From positions 310,001 through 374,000 of the forward strand of contig CATNEN010000038.1 in assembly GCA_950097015.1 (NCBI GenBank): a DNA stretch of 64,000 bases. Reading direction: 5' to 3'. A program made the translations under genes and the position numbers. Positions 24,501 to 34,569 of the stretch are shown piece by piece. The stretch's first letter is position 1. Each line of letters opens with the position of its first letter. Source of the stretch: Macrostomum hystrix. Its lineage: Eukaryota > Platyhelminthes > Macrostomidae. Under the pieces are notes generated by a model. It saw only the letters and a program-made list of their open reading frames with translations, searched no databases and was not told the DNA's origin.

Positions 24501-27500
24501 TATGGGGTCATAGATTAGGGATTTGATATATGGGGTCTTAGATTAGGGATTTGATATATGGGGTCATAGATTAGGGATTTGAGTTATGGGGTCTTAGATT
24601 AGGGATTTGATATATGGGGTCTTAGATTTTGGATTTGATATATGGGGTCTTAGATTAGGGATTTGATATATGGGATCTTAGATTAGGGATTTGATATATG
24701 GGGTCTTAGATTAGGGATTTGAAATATGGGATCTTAGATTAGGGATTTGATATATGGGGTCTTAGATTAGGGATTTGATATATGGGATCTTAGATTAGGG
24801 ATTTGATATATGGGGTCTTAGATTAGGGATTTGAAATATGGGATCTTAGATTAGGGATTTGATATATGGGGTCTTAGATTAGGGATTTGATATATGGGAT
24901 CTTAGATTAGGGATTTGATATATGGGGTCTTAGATTAGGGATTTGAAATATGGGATCTTAGATTAGGGATTTGACATATGGGGTCTTAGATTAAGGATTT
25001 GATATATGGGATCTTAGATTAGGGATTTGAGTTATGGGGTCTTAGATTACGGATTTGAGTTATGGGATCTTAGATTACGGATTTGAGTTATGGGGTCTTA
25101 GATTACGGATTTGAGTTATGGGGTCTTAGATTAGGGATTTGATATATGGGGTCTTAGATTAGGGATTTGAGTTATGGGGTCTTAGATTACGGATTTGAGT
25201 TATGGGATCTTAGATTACGGATTTGAGTTATGGGGTCTTAGATTACGGATTTGAGTTATGGGGTCTTATATTACGGATTTGAGTTATGGGGTCTTAGATT
25301 ACGGATTTGAGTTATGGGGTCTTAGATTACGGATTTGAGTTATGGGATCTTAGATTAGGGATTTGAGTTATGGGGTCTTAGATTAGGGATTTGATATATG
25401 GGGTCTTAGATTAGGGATTTGATATATGGGGTCTTAGATTAGGGATTTGATATATGGGGTCTTAGATTAGGGATTTGAGATATGGGGTCTTAGATTAGGG
25501 ATTTGATTAATTACAAAACTGTCCCCAGCCTAATTGAATGTGGCCTCGCCTCGAAATCGAGCTTAAGTACCTCAATGCGAGAGGCGAAAGCGTTAACCGC
25601 TCTGCTGCGATAATAGGATTCTAGAACTTGCTTATATGGGCTTCTAGAACTTGCTTATATGTGATTCTAGAACTTGCTTATATGTGATTCTAGAACTTGC
25701 TTATATGGACTTCTAGAACTTGCTTATATGGACTTCTAGAACTTGCTTATATGGGATTCTAGAACTTGCTTATATGGGCTTCTAGAACTTGCTTATATGG
25801 ACTTCTAGAACTTGCTTATATGGACTTCTAGAACTTGCTTATATGGACTTCTAGAACTTGCTTATATGGACTTCTAGAACTTGCTTATATGGACTTCTAG
25901 AACTTGCTTATATGGACTTCTAGAACTTGCTTATATGGGATTCTAGAACTTGCTTATATGGGCTTCTAGAACTTGCTTATATGGGATTCTAGAACTTGCT
26001 TATATGGGCTTCTAGAACTTGCTTATATGGGCTTCTAGAACTTGCTTATATGGACTTCTAGAACTTGCTTATATGGACTTCTAGAACTTGCTTATATGGG
26101 CTTCTAGAACTTGCTTATATGGGCTTCTAGAACTTGCTTATATGAGCTTCTAGAACTTGCTTATATGGGCTTCTAGAACTTGCTTATATGGGCTTCTAGA
26201 ACTTGCTTATATGAGCTTCTAGAACTTGCTTATATGGGCTTCTAGAACTAGTTTTCATGAGCTTCTAGAACTTGCTTATATGGGCTTCTAGAACTAGTTT
26301 TCATGGGCTAATAGAGCTAGTTTTCATGGGCTAATAGAGCTAGTTTTCATGGGCAAATAGAGCTAGTTTTCATGGGCTAATAGAGCTAGTTTTTATGGGC
26401 TAATAGAGCTAGTTTTCATGGGCTAATAGAGCTAGTTTTCATGGGCTAATAGAGCTAGTTTTTATGGGCTAATAGAGCTAGTTTTCATGGGCTAATAGAG
26501 CTAGTTTTTATGGGCTAATAGAGCTAGTTTTCATGGGCTAATAGAGCTAGTTTTCATGGGCTAATAGAGCTAGTTTTCATGGGCTAATAGAGCTAGTTTT
26601 TATGGGCTAATAGAGCTAGTTTTCATGGGCTAATAGAGCTAGTTTTTATGGGCTAATAGAGCTAGTTTTCATGGGCTAATAGAGCTAGTTTTCATGGGCT
26701 AATAGAACTAGTTTTCATGGGCTTCTGGAATGCTTCTAGAACTAGTTCTAATGAGTTTCCACCGGTTTGTAAAGTACTTTAACAGGCCTTCTATATTGTC
26801 TTAGATTAGGATTTAGATGTATTTGATTTTATATTTAGATTCGATAAAGACCAAAAAAATGAAAGGATCTGAATTATCGAAGTGGAATTTAGGTCAGCTT
26901 TAACATTTTAACAGTAGAACTACAATGGGGGGGGGTAAATTCCCCCCCCCCTGACAATTTTTTTGCTGCACCCGAACAGAACAATGCAAGCACACGAAAC
27001 TCAAGAACACGGGCCAACTTTTTGTTGCGCATCTTCTGAAACAAGAAACAAGTCGCCAGCTCTTCAGACCGTCGAGATATTCAATGTTTCTGGCCGAAGG
27101 TCCGATTTTTCCCATAAGAGCTAGTGTATGTGCGCCTCAGTGCGGCCTTGCCAGGCCTTCAAACTTTATCAGCATGTCACCCGAATGTGCCTGCACCATC
27201 TCCGTCTTCGGTGGTCACCTACCTTTATCTAGACGGAGCAGCTGGACCTTAAACAAGTAATAGTTGAGTTTTGTCCAATATCGAGGCTTTATTAGAGAAA
27301 GTAGAAAAATTGGCTTTAGGGTCTCCATTGCCAGCTGGAGGCACCCTGCTGACGGTGCTGACGGCTTCGGGGTGGTGACTGATTGGTTGACGGACTAGAG
27401 GAGCATGTAAAGTAGTTAAGTGTTGCCCAATGTCGAGGCTTGATCAGCGAAAGTAGAGAAATTCGCTTTAGGTACTCCATAGTCGGCTGGTGCCACTTGT

Positions 27501-30500
27501 TGAAGGTCCAGCAGCTCCGTCTAGATAAAGGTCGGTGACCGCCGAAGTCGGAGATGATGCAGGCACATTCGGGTGACATGCTGATAAAGTTTGAAGGCCT
27601 GGCAAGGCCGCACTGAGGCGCGGTGCAAATTCGTGTATAGGGGTGTATGAAATACACTAGCTCTTATGGGAAAAATCGGACCTTCGGCCAGAAACATTGA
27701 ATATCTCGACGGTCTGAAGAGCTGGCGACTTGTTTCTTGGTTCAGAAGATGCGCAACAAAAAGTTGGCCCGTGTTCTTGAGTTTCGTGTGCTTGCATTGT
27801 TCCGTTCGGGTGCAGCAAAAAAATTGTCAGGGGGGAGGAAAAATCCCCCCCTTGAAATAAAAACGGGCGGCAAAATGGCTCGGTAGTCCTACTGTTAATG
27901 TTGCAATTGCTTTTGCTTTAGGGGCAGTTTTTTATTTTTTTATATTTGCAGACTTGAAAGTTTTCCGGGTCAGTGCAGATTCATTTGCTATTTTTATTTC
28001 TTAAACAGAGGTTTTTTTGGGCAAGTGAAAGGCATTTATCTTTAATAATGCTATTGTGAAAACCTATTCAAATGGCTCCCAGAGAAAAGGATGCTTCTTC
28101 TTAAACACTCCAGGTAGCATGCGCGTTTTGTTTGCTCACAAAAAGTGCAAAGTTGCTAGCTACCAGGCCTTATTGACTTTGCTCTCGGTGTTTTGCTGCT
28201 TAATTAGCAGATTCTGCTGAAAGATGATATCAATGTTATCGAAAATGCACTTTATAAAGAGCGTTAGGTAGTTGTTATAAGGCAACTCATTTGGTAATTA
28301 AATAATATTAGAATTCATACTTTCATTAGGGCTGTGCGCACAGGCGCATCATCTGAAGACTCTGCGACAGGCAATTATGCCCCATCCGCAGACTCCTGAG
28401 CACACACAGATACCGTATAGCACGCACTCATCTGCCCATACTATTACCGCCAAACAGTATAAACATTCACTGTGCCTTGGAGTTTGGCCATCGAGGATGT
28501 AAATTGCACGACAAGCCCCCAAAGCAGAACTAGAACTAGTGTTTATGGGCTTCTAGAACTAGTGTTTATGGGCTTCTAGAACTAGTGTTTATGGGCTTCT
28601 AGAACTAGTGTTTATGGGCTTCTAGAACTAGTGTTTATGGGCTTCTAGAACTAGTGTTTATGGGCTTCTAGAACTAGTGTTTATGGGCTTCTAGAACTAG
28701 TGTTTATGGGCTTCAAGAACTAGTGTTTATGGGCTTCTAGAACTAGTGTTTATGGGCTTCAAGAACTAGTGTTTATGGGCTTCTAGAACTAGTGTTTATG
28801 GGCTTCTAGAACTAGTGTTTATGGGCTTCTAGAACTAGTGTTTATGGGCTTCTAGAACTAGTGTTTATGGGCTTCTAGAACTAGTGTTTATGGGCTTCTA
28901 GAACTAGTGTTTATGGGCTTCTAGAACTAGTGTTTATGGGCTTCTAGAACTAGTGTTTATGGGCTTCTAGAACTAGTGTTTATGGGCTTCTAGAACTAGT
29001 GTTTATGGGCTTCTAGAACTAGTGTTTATGGGCTTCAAGAACTAGTGTTTATGGGCTTCTAGAACTAGTGTTTATGGGCTTGTAGAACTAGTGTTTATGG
29101 GCTTCTAGAACTAGTGTTTATGGGCTTCTAGAACTAGTGTTTATGGGCTTCTAGAACTAGTGTTTATGGGCTTCTAGAACTAGTGTTTATGGGCTTCAAG
29201 AACTAGTGTTTATGGGCTTCTAGAACTAGTGTTTATGGGCTTCTAGAACTAGTTTTCATGGGCTTCAAGAACTAGTGTTTATGGGCTTCTAGAACTAGTG
29301 TTTATGGGCTTCTAGAACTAGTGTTTAAGGGCTTCAAGAACTAGTGTTTATGGGCTTCTAGAACTAGTGTTTATGGGCTTCTAGAACTAGTTTTCATGGG
29401 CTTCTAGAACTAGTGTTTATGGGCTTCTAGAACTAGTGTTTATGGGCTTCTAGAACTAGTGTTTATGGGCTTCTAGAACTAGTGTTTATGGGCTTCTAGA
29501 ACTAGTGTTTATGGGCTTCAAGAACTAGTGTTTATGGGCTTCTAGAACTAGTGTTTATGGGCTTCTAGAACTAGTGTTTATGGGCTTCTAGAACTAGTGT
29601 TTATGGGCTTCTAGAACTAGTGTTTATGGGCTTCAAGAACTAGTGTTTATGGGCTTCTAGAACTAGTGTTTATGGGCTTCTAGAACTAGTGTTTATGGGC
29701 TTCTAGAACTAGTGTTTATGGGCTTCTAGAACTAGTGTTTATGGGCTTCTAGAACTAGTGTTTATGGGCTTCTAGAACTAGTGTTTATGGGCTTCTAGAA
29801 CTAGTGTTTATGGGCTTCTAGAACTAGTGTTTATGGGCTTCTAGAACTAGTGTTTATGGGCTTCTAGAACTAGTGTTTATGGGCTTCAAGAACTAGTGTT
29901 TATGGGCTTCTAGAACTAGTGTTTATGGGCTTCTAGAACTAGTGTTTATGGGCTTCTAAGAACTAGTGTTTATGGGCTTCTAGAACTAGTGTTTATGGGC
30001 TTCTAGAACTAGTGTTTATGGGCTTCTAGAACTAGTGTTTATGGGCTTCTAGAACTAGTGTTTATGGGCTTCTAGAACTAGTGTTTATGGGCTTCTAGAA
30101 CTAGTGTTTATGGGCTTCTAGAACTAGTGTTTATGGGCTTCTAGAACTAGTGTTTATGGGCTTCTAGAACTAGTGTTTATGGGCTTCTAGAACTAGTGTT
30201 TATGGGCTTCTAGAACTAGTGTTTATGGGCTTCTAGAACTAGTGTTTATGGGCTTCTAGAACTAGTGTTTATGGGCTTCTAGAACTAGTGTTTATGGGCT
30301 TCTAGAACTAGTGTTTATGGGCTTCTAGAACTAGTGTTTATGGGCTTCTAGAACTAGTGTTTATGGGCTTCTAGAACTAGTGTTTATGGGCTTCTAGAAC
30401 TAGTGTTTATGGGCTTCTAGAACTAGTGTTTATGGGCTTCTAGAACTAGTGTTTATGGGCTTCTAGAACTAGTGTTTATGGGCTTCTAGAACTAGTGTTT

Positions 30501-32916
30501 ATGGGCTTCTAGAACTAGTGTTTATGGGCTTCTAGAACTAGTGTTTATGGGCTTCTAGAACTAGTGTTTATGGGCTTCTAGAACTAGTGTTTATGGGCTT
30601 CTAGAACTAGTGTTTATGGGCTTCTAGAACTAGTGTTTATGGGCTTCTAGAACTAGTGTTTATGGGCTTCTAAGAACTAGTGTTTATGGGCTTCTAGAAC
30701 TAGTGTTTATGGGCTTCTAGAACTAGTGTTTATGGGCTTCTAGAACTAGTGTTTATGGGCTTCTAGAACTAGTGTTTATGGGCTTCTAGAACTAGTGTTT
30801 ATGGGCTTCTAGAACTAGTGTTTATGGGCTTCTAGAACTAGTGTTTATGGGCTTCTAGAACTAGTGTTTATGGGCTTCTAGAACTAGTGTTTATGGGCTT
30901 CTAGAACTAGTGTTTATGGGCTTCTAGAACTAGTGTTTATGGGCTTCTAGAACTAGTGTTTATGGGCTTCTAGAACTAGTGTTTATGGGCTTCTAGAACT
31001 AGTGTTTATGGGCTTCTAGAACTAGTGTTTATGGGCTTCTAGAACTAGTGTTTATGGGCTTCTAGAACTAGTGTTTATGGGCTTCTAGAACTAGTGTTTA
31101 TGGGCTTCTAGAACTAGTGTTTATGGGCTTCTAGAACTAGTGTTTATGGGCTTCTAGAACTAGTGTTTATGGGCTTCTAGAACTAGTGTTTATGGGCTTC
31201 TAGAACTAGTGTTTATGGGCTTCTAGAACTAGTGTTTATGGGCTTCTAGAACTAGTGTTTATGGGCTTCTAGAACAAGTTCTGAGTTTCTGTTTTTAAAT
31301 TACTCTGACAGGCCTTCTATATTTATATGAGCTCCCCTCAATACGTCTGTCTGCTTAGGTTAACCACCTGTCCCAGCTGTACCTTCTGCGCCTTCTGCTG
31401 CCAACTCTCCTAGCCTCGGCGCCTAGTCGAGTCGTCCTGGTCAGCTCCGAGAGTCACCGGGCGACATCCGTCACCCGCGAGACCTTCGACGAGGCTCACC
31501 TGAATCAGACGGATCCCAGAATGTACCGCGGCAGCGCGGGACTGCCGCAGTACGGCGACTCGAAGCTGTGCAATGTGCTCACGGCTCGATTCGTTGACCG
31601 GCACTTCGCTGCCAGGGGTGTGCGCGCGTTCTCAGTTCACCCGGGCAACATGGTCTTCACCGGCATTCAGAGACAGTGGTGGCTTAGCCGGCTGGTCTTT
31701 GTTCTGGCCAGACCCTTCACCAAGACTGTGGTGAGCTGGTTGGGCAGCTTGTGCCGTTATCTAAGGAATTAGGATTGCTGGAAAGTTTTTAGGATTGCTG
31801 GAAAGTTTTTAGGATTGCCGGAAAGTTTTTAGGATTGCTGGAAAGTTTTTAGGATTGCTGGAAAGTTTTTAGGATTGCTGGAAAGTTTTTAGGATTGCTG
31901 GAAAGTTTTTAGGATTGCTGGAAAGTTTTTAGGATTGCTGGAAAGTTTTTAGGATTGCTGGAAAGTTTTTAGGGTTGCTGGAAAGTTTTTAGGATTGCTG
32001 GAAAGTTTTTAGGATTGATGGAAAGTTTTTTGGGTTGCTCAAATGTGAGTTAGATTGCTCCAAAGTTAGTTAGATTGCTAAAAGCAGTGTGAGCAGTATG
32101 AGCAGTGTGGGCAGTGTGAGCAGTGTAGGCAGTGTGAGCAGTGTGAGCAGTATGAGCAGTGTGAGCAGTATGAGCAGTGTGGGCAGTGTTAGCAGTGTAG
32201 GCAGTGTGAGCAGTTAGAGCAGTGTGAGCAGTGTAGGCAGTGTGAGCAGTGTAGGCAGTGTGAGCAGTGTGAGCAGTATGAGCAGTGTGAGCAGTATGAG
32301 CAGTGTGGGCAGTGTAGGCAGTGTGAGCAGTGTAGGCAGTGTGAGCAGTGTGGGCAGTGTGAGCAGTGTAGGCAGTGTGAGCAGTTAGAGCAGTGTGAGC
32401 AGTGTGAGCAGTTAGAGCAGTGTGGGCGGGCAGTGTGAGCAGTTAGAGCAGTGTGAGCAGTGTGAGCAGTGTGAGCAGTGTGAGCAGTGTGAGCAGTTAG
32501 AGCAGTGTAGGCAGTGTGAGCAGTTAGAGCAGTGTGAGCAGTGTGAGCAGTGTGAGCAGTTAGAGCAGTGTGAGCAGTTAGAGCAGTGTGAGCAGTGTGA
32601 GCCCCCACCACTGCAGGAGCAGGGCGCGGCCTCGTCGGTGCTGGCGGCATTCGACCCCACCATTGAGCAGTACGGTGGGGCCTACTTTAACAATTGCACA
32701 CCCTGTGAGACCAGCGAGCTGGGCCGGGATCCTCAGCTAGCCGAACTGCTCTGGCAGATCAGCGACAGCCTGCTGCGCAGGTGCGAAGCAAAGTGGCTGG
32801 CCGAGTCGCTCACCGCAGCCACTGACGGCGTTGTCCGCGAAGACAAAGGCGCCGACCGCGACAGTCGATCTGGCGGCTTTGTCTCGCCGCTGGACGAGTG
32901 CGCGGTTGAAATTTGA
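15528..32916 (+). CDS. WWOX: WW domain-containing oxidoreductase (WWOX), 6 exons
   Basis: The coding exons are 15528-15637, 16071-16193, 19525-19783, 23719-23916, 31359-31730 and 32617-32916. All introns are GT-AG and the phases join to a 453-aa protein (human about 414). WW1 spans about residues 18-50 (Trp23, Trp45, Pro48) with the acidic [10 protein letters not shown] lead-in typical of WWOX. WW2 spans about 59-91 (Trp64, Pro89). A short-chain dehydrogenase follows: TGASSGIG cofactor loop (130-137), LNAG, Ser260 in VSSESHR, and catalytic Tyr295/Lys299 in YGDSK. The WWOX-specific tail VHPGNMV...ARPFTK...YFNNC continues into exon 6. The family binds PPxY partners through WW1 and acts in tumour suppression and metabolism (known). 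The basic nuclear-localisation stretch of human WWOX is replaced by GKRSFIK. The introns (0.4, 3.3, 3.9, 7.4 and 0.9 kb) are mainly tandem repeats and transposons. Exon junctions are inferred. Confidence 0.93.
16300..17045. repeat. CTGTGTCTGTCTG minisatellite with 332-bp higher-order duplication (WWOX intron 2)
   Basis: Irregular 11-15 bp units built from CTGTGTCTGTCTGTC, with markers such as CTGTGTCTCTTTGTCC at 16521 and again at 16853. This shows a 332-bp segment repeated in tandem. The 340-codon minus frame (16047-17069) is made by the array and overlaps WWOX exon 2; it is not a gene. Confidence 0.9.
17046..17534. other. unique spacer in WWOX intron 2
   Basis: Unique sequence, with a short 15-bp AGTAATGATAAATACTC-type repeat at about 17385-17470 (about 6 copies). 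Nothing else supported. Confidence 0.5.
17535..19200. repeat. 43-bp dimeric minisatellite (22+21 bp) in WWOX intron 2
   Basis: Two alternating monomers, TTCGATTCCCTTCATTGCTT-type (22 bp) and TTCGATTCCCTGATTGCTTC-type (21 bp), run for about 1.65 kb (about 77 monomers). The alternation is occasionally broken by two TTCATT monomers in a row. The edges degrade after 19160. Confidence 0.95.
19800..20125. repeat. CT-rich polypyrimidine repeat (WWOX intron 3)
   Basis: Variable CCCCCTTTGTCTTCC/CTCCCCTCTGTCTTCT units begin just 17 bp after the exon 3 donor. This strand-asymmetric tract could form H-DNA; that is inference. Confidence 0.85.
20126..20635. other. WWOX intron 3, no feature recognised
   Basis: T-rich unique sequence between the CT tract and the retrotransposon 3' end. 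Nothing supported. Confidence 0.4.
20640..23450 (-). mobile_element. non-LTR retrotransposon (Jockey/I-type) with RT and RNase H, 5'-truncated
   Basis: A retrotransposon remnant antisense to WWOX in intron 3. From its 5' side (about 23440, minus strand) it shows the pre-RT region and reverse transcriptase: [52 protein letters not shown]. After a one-base shift in a C-run near 22318-22323 comes the catalytic GYADDV. RNase H follows at 21500-21130 ([43 protein letters not shown]). A Cys/His cluster with CPFC and HFVCHC (about 20800-20870) ends the protein near 20650. The endonuclease is absent, so the copy is truncated, and it has several frame breaks. An RNase H places it among the I/R1/LOA/Jockey-like groups; the exact clade is uncertain. 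Confidence 0.92.
23455..23665. repeat. degenerate minisatellite at the 5' edge of the retrotransposon
   Basis: AG-rich units around GCAGAAGACAGG and GGCTAAAAAACTGG, about 10 imperfect copies. It abuts the truncation point of the non-LTR element and lies just upstream of WWOX exon 4. Confidence 0.8.
23935..25510. repeat. 26-bp minisatellite (WWOX intron 4)
   Basis: Core GGTCTTAGATTAGGGATTTG, about 60 copies over 1.58 kb, starting 19 bp after the exon 4 donor. Most units contain TTAGGG. Variants (GATATATG, GAGTTATG, TTACGG) occur in blocks, as expected for local unequal exchange. Confidence 0.95.
25535..25612 (-). repeat. SINE family A 5' fragment
   Basis: On the minus strand it reads GCAGAGCGGTTAACGC followed by TCGAGGCGAGGCCACATTCA, matching the first ~80 bp of the intact SINE at 46052-46410. 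It sits exactly between two minisatellite arrays. Confidence 0.75.
25612..26290. repeat. 23-bp minisatellite, type 1 (WWOX intron 4)
   Basis: Core TCTAGAACTTGCTTATATGG, about 29 copies. Related in length and layout to the next two arrays. Confidence 0.95.
26290..26750. repeat. 23-bp minisatellite, type 2 (WWOX intron 4)
   Basis: Core TAATAGAGCTAGTTTTCATG, about 20 copies, directly joined to type 1 through hybrid units near 26240-26310. Confidence 0.95.
26912..27894. mobile_element. palindromic TTAA-flanked element (piggyBac-like MITE or fold-back)
   Basis: The 983-bp element starts CAGTAG and ends CTACTG, with TTAA directly outside both ends (26908-26911 and 27895-27898). TTAA is the piggyBac target duplication. 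The two ends are inverted copies of each other for about 210 bp almost without gaps. The similarity continues inward to about 27255 and 27495, so most of the element is one long palindrome. Identical 64-71 codon frames in the arms on opposite strands are shadows of this. The centre holds an additional imperfect direct repeat (about 27262-27337 and 27416-27490). There is no transposase, so it is non-autonomous. Superfamily assignment is inference from TTAA. Confidence 0.8.
27900..28325. other. WWOX intron 4 spacer
   Basis: Unique AT-rich sequence between the palindrome and a SINE fragment; nothing supported. Confidence 0.4.
28326..28522 (-). repeat. SINE family A 3' fragment
   Basis: On the minus strand it carries CTTGTCGTGCAATTTAC, CCAAGGCACAGTGAA and the GTGTGTGCTCAGGAGTC blocks of the intact copy at 46052-46410, with many substitutions. 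The 5' promoter part is missing. Confidence 0.7.
28525..31282. repeat. 23-bp minisatellite, type 3, about 2.75 kb (WWOX intron 4)
   Basis: Core TCTAGAACTAGTGTTTATGG, about 120 copies, the longest array in the window and very homogeneous. Variants are mostly TTCAAG for TTCTAG, rare TTTTCATG units resembling type 2, and two units with one extra A. Most units hold overlapping palindromes TCTAGA and ACTAGT. Confidence 0.97.
31765..32040. repeat. 20-bp minisatellite (WWOX intron 5)
   Basis: Unit AGGATTGCTGGAAAGTTTTT, about 13 nearly perfect copies, starting about 35 bp after the exon 5 donor. Confidence 0.95.
32090..32602. repeat. 9-bp GAGCAGTGT minisatellite (WWOX intron 5)
   Basis: Unit GAGCAGTGT with GGCAGTGTA and GAGCAGTTA variants, about 57 copies. 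It runs to within 15 bp of the exon 6 acceptor and is open in the frame of exon 6 from about 32422. Confidence 0.93.
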
Positions 32917-33335
32917 ATTTGCAACTGGCTGCCGTTGTAAAAGAACATTTTCAAGTTTCCTGATAAGTTGGCACTGCTTCAAGAATAGCATTGTTACTTC
33001 TCTTCTAGACCATAGTTCCCATGCTTATCCACTCCACAGCTCTTGGAGAGTTTTTTCCACCCCCCAAAAATCCCAAAAAGTTGGGCCATAAATCCCCTAG
33101 TTAGTGAAAATCTTAATTGCCATTAATTATCTACTTTCTTTATCAGAGCATGTGACGCGCATGCAGTTTCAAATGTACTTAAATAGTTCAAAATTACATA
33201 GAAATGTTTATGGAAGGCTGCGTAAACCTGTTCCGATTGCATTGATTACCGAGAAATCAGCCAAGCACCACTTGCCTCAAGGACTTCTGCTCGATTTCTT
33301 AGTCAGTCTGAAAGGCCATTTGGGATTCAGAAGGA
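32917..33335. other. WWOX 3' flank
   Basis: Presumed 3' UTR and downstream DNA. I see no canonical AATAAA close to the stop. A 93-codon frame (33104-33385) is unrecognised. Confidence 0.4.
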
Positions 33336-33339
33336 TTCT

Positions 33340-34115
33340 GGGTAGTTTGACTAGACAGTTGGTAGTCTGGGTAGACAGTAGGTAGTCTGGGTAGACAGTT
33401 GGTAGTCTGGGTTGACAGTTGGTAGTCTGGGTAGACAGTTGGTAGTCTGGGTAGACAGTTGGTAGTCTGGGTAGACAGCTGGTAGTCTGGGTAGACAGTT
33501 GGTAGTCTGGGTAGACAGTTGGTAGTCTGGGTTGACAGTAGGTAGTCTGGGTAGACAGTTGGTAGTCTGGGTTGACAGTTGGTAGTCTGGGTAGACAGTT
33601 GGTAGTCTGGGTAGACAGTTGGTAGTCTGGGTAGACAGCTGGTAGTCTGGGTAGACAGTTGGTAGTCTGGGTAGACAGTTGGTAGTCTGGGTTGACAGTT
33701 GGTAGTCTGGGTAGACAGTTGGTAGTCTGGGTTGACAGTTGGTAGTCTGGGTAGACAGTTGGTAGTCTGGGTAGACAGTTGGTAGTCTGGGTAGACAGTT
33801 GGTAGTCTGGGTTGACAGTTGGTAGTCTGGGTAGACAGTTGGTAGTATGGGTAGACAGTTGGTAGTCAAGATAGACAGTTGGTAGTCTGGGTAGACAGTT
33901 GGTAGTCTGGGTAGACAGTTGGTAGTCTGGGTTGACAGTTGGTAGTCTGGGTAGACAGTTGGTAGTCTGGGTAGACAGTCGGTAGTCTGGGTAGACAGCT
34001 GGTAGTCTGGGTAGACAGTTGGTAGTCTGGGTAGACAGTTGGTAGTCTGGGTTGACAGTAGGTAGTCTGGATAGACAGTTGGTAGTCTGGGTAGACAGCT
34101 GGTTGTCTGGGTTGA
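33340..34115. repeat. 20-bp minisatellite, copy 1 of a two-locus family
   Basis: Unit GGTAGTCTGGGTAGACAGTT, about 38 copies with GGTTGACAG and ACAGCT variants. The same repeat family recurs at 37375-37890, on the other side of the lectin gene. The 291-codon minus frame here is a repeat artefact. Confidence 0.95.
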
Positions 34116-34124
34116 CAGGAGTCG

Positions 34125-34232
34125 CAAAAATATCCCGAACTGGAATCGCAGCAAGATCTCTATCAGGAATCGCGGCAAGATCTCTATCAGGAATCGCGGC
34201 AAGATCTCTATCAGGAATCGCGGCAACTTCGC
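34125..34232. repeat. 24-bp short tandem repeat
   Basis: Core GCAAGATCTCTATCAGGAAT, four copies, directly after the 20-bp array. Confidence 0.85.
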
Positions 34233-34569
34233 TCTACAATACGAGGTAGCTCGTAATACTGGGTTTTCTATTTGGTGACAATAGAGTGCATTAGCTTCTA
34301 TCCTGGAAACCGGTGGCTAACTAGCAAATTTTTTATAAGTGAGCTTGGATGAGTTGAATTCTAAGGTAATTGTCTTGCCTGCCATCGCTAAAACCAGAAC
34401 ATGCCTGATCCACAGCCTGAGCCAAGATTGTCTGATGTCTGTTTGCTTTTTTGGGTGGGCTGTCATCATCAGCCAATGTCTGCTTACTTCAGACTGTATC
34501 CAAGGCCCTTATAAGCAAGTGGTGCTGTGTCTTTAGCGACGCAAAGCCAAGTCTAAGCAGGCCTAAATT
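34233..34569. promoter_or_regulatory. 5' flank of the lectin gene
   Basis: Unique sequence upstream of the lectin ATG, the only place for its promoter. I see no certain TATA box or other defined element, so this is a positional statement only. Confidence 0.25.

Noticed and set aside
28525-31282. CRISPR-like regular repeat array
   Set aside because: Units are directly adjacent without spacers, and the genome is animal; it is a minisatellite.
33351-34226. 291-codon minus frame with LPRLPTVYPDYQLSTQTTN repeats
   Set aside because: Produced by the 20-bp repeat, which is read in all frames in turn; no domain and no flanking exon.
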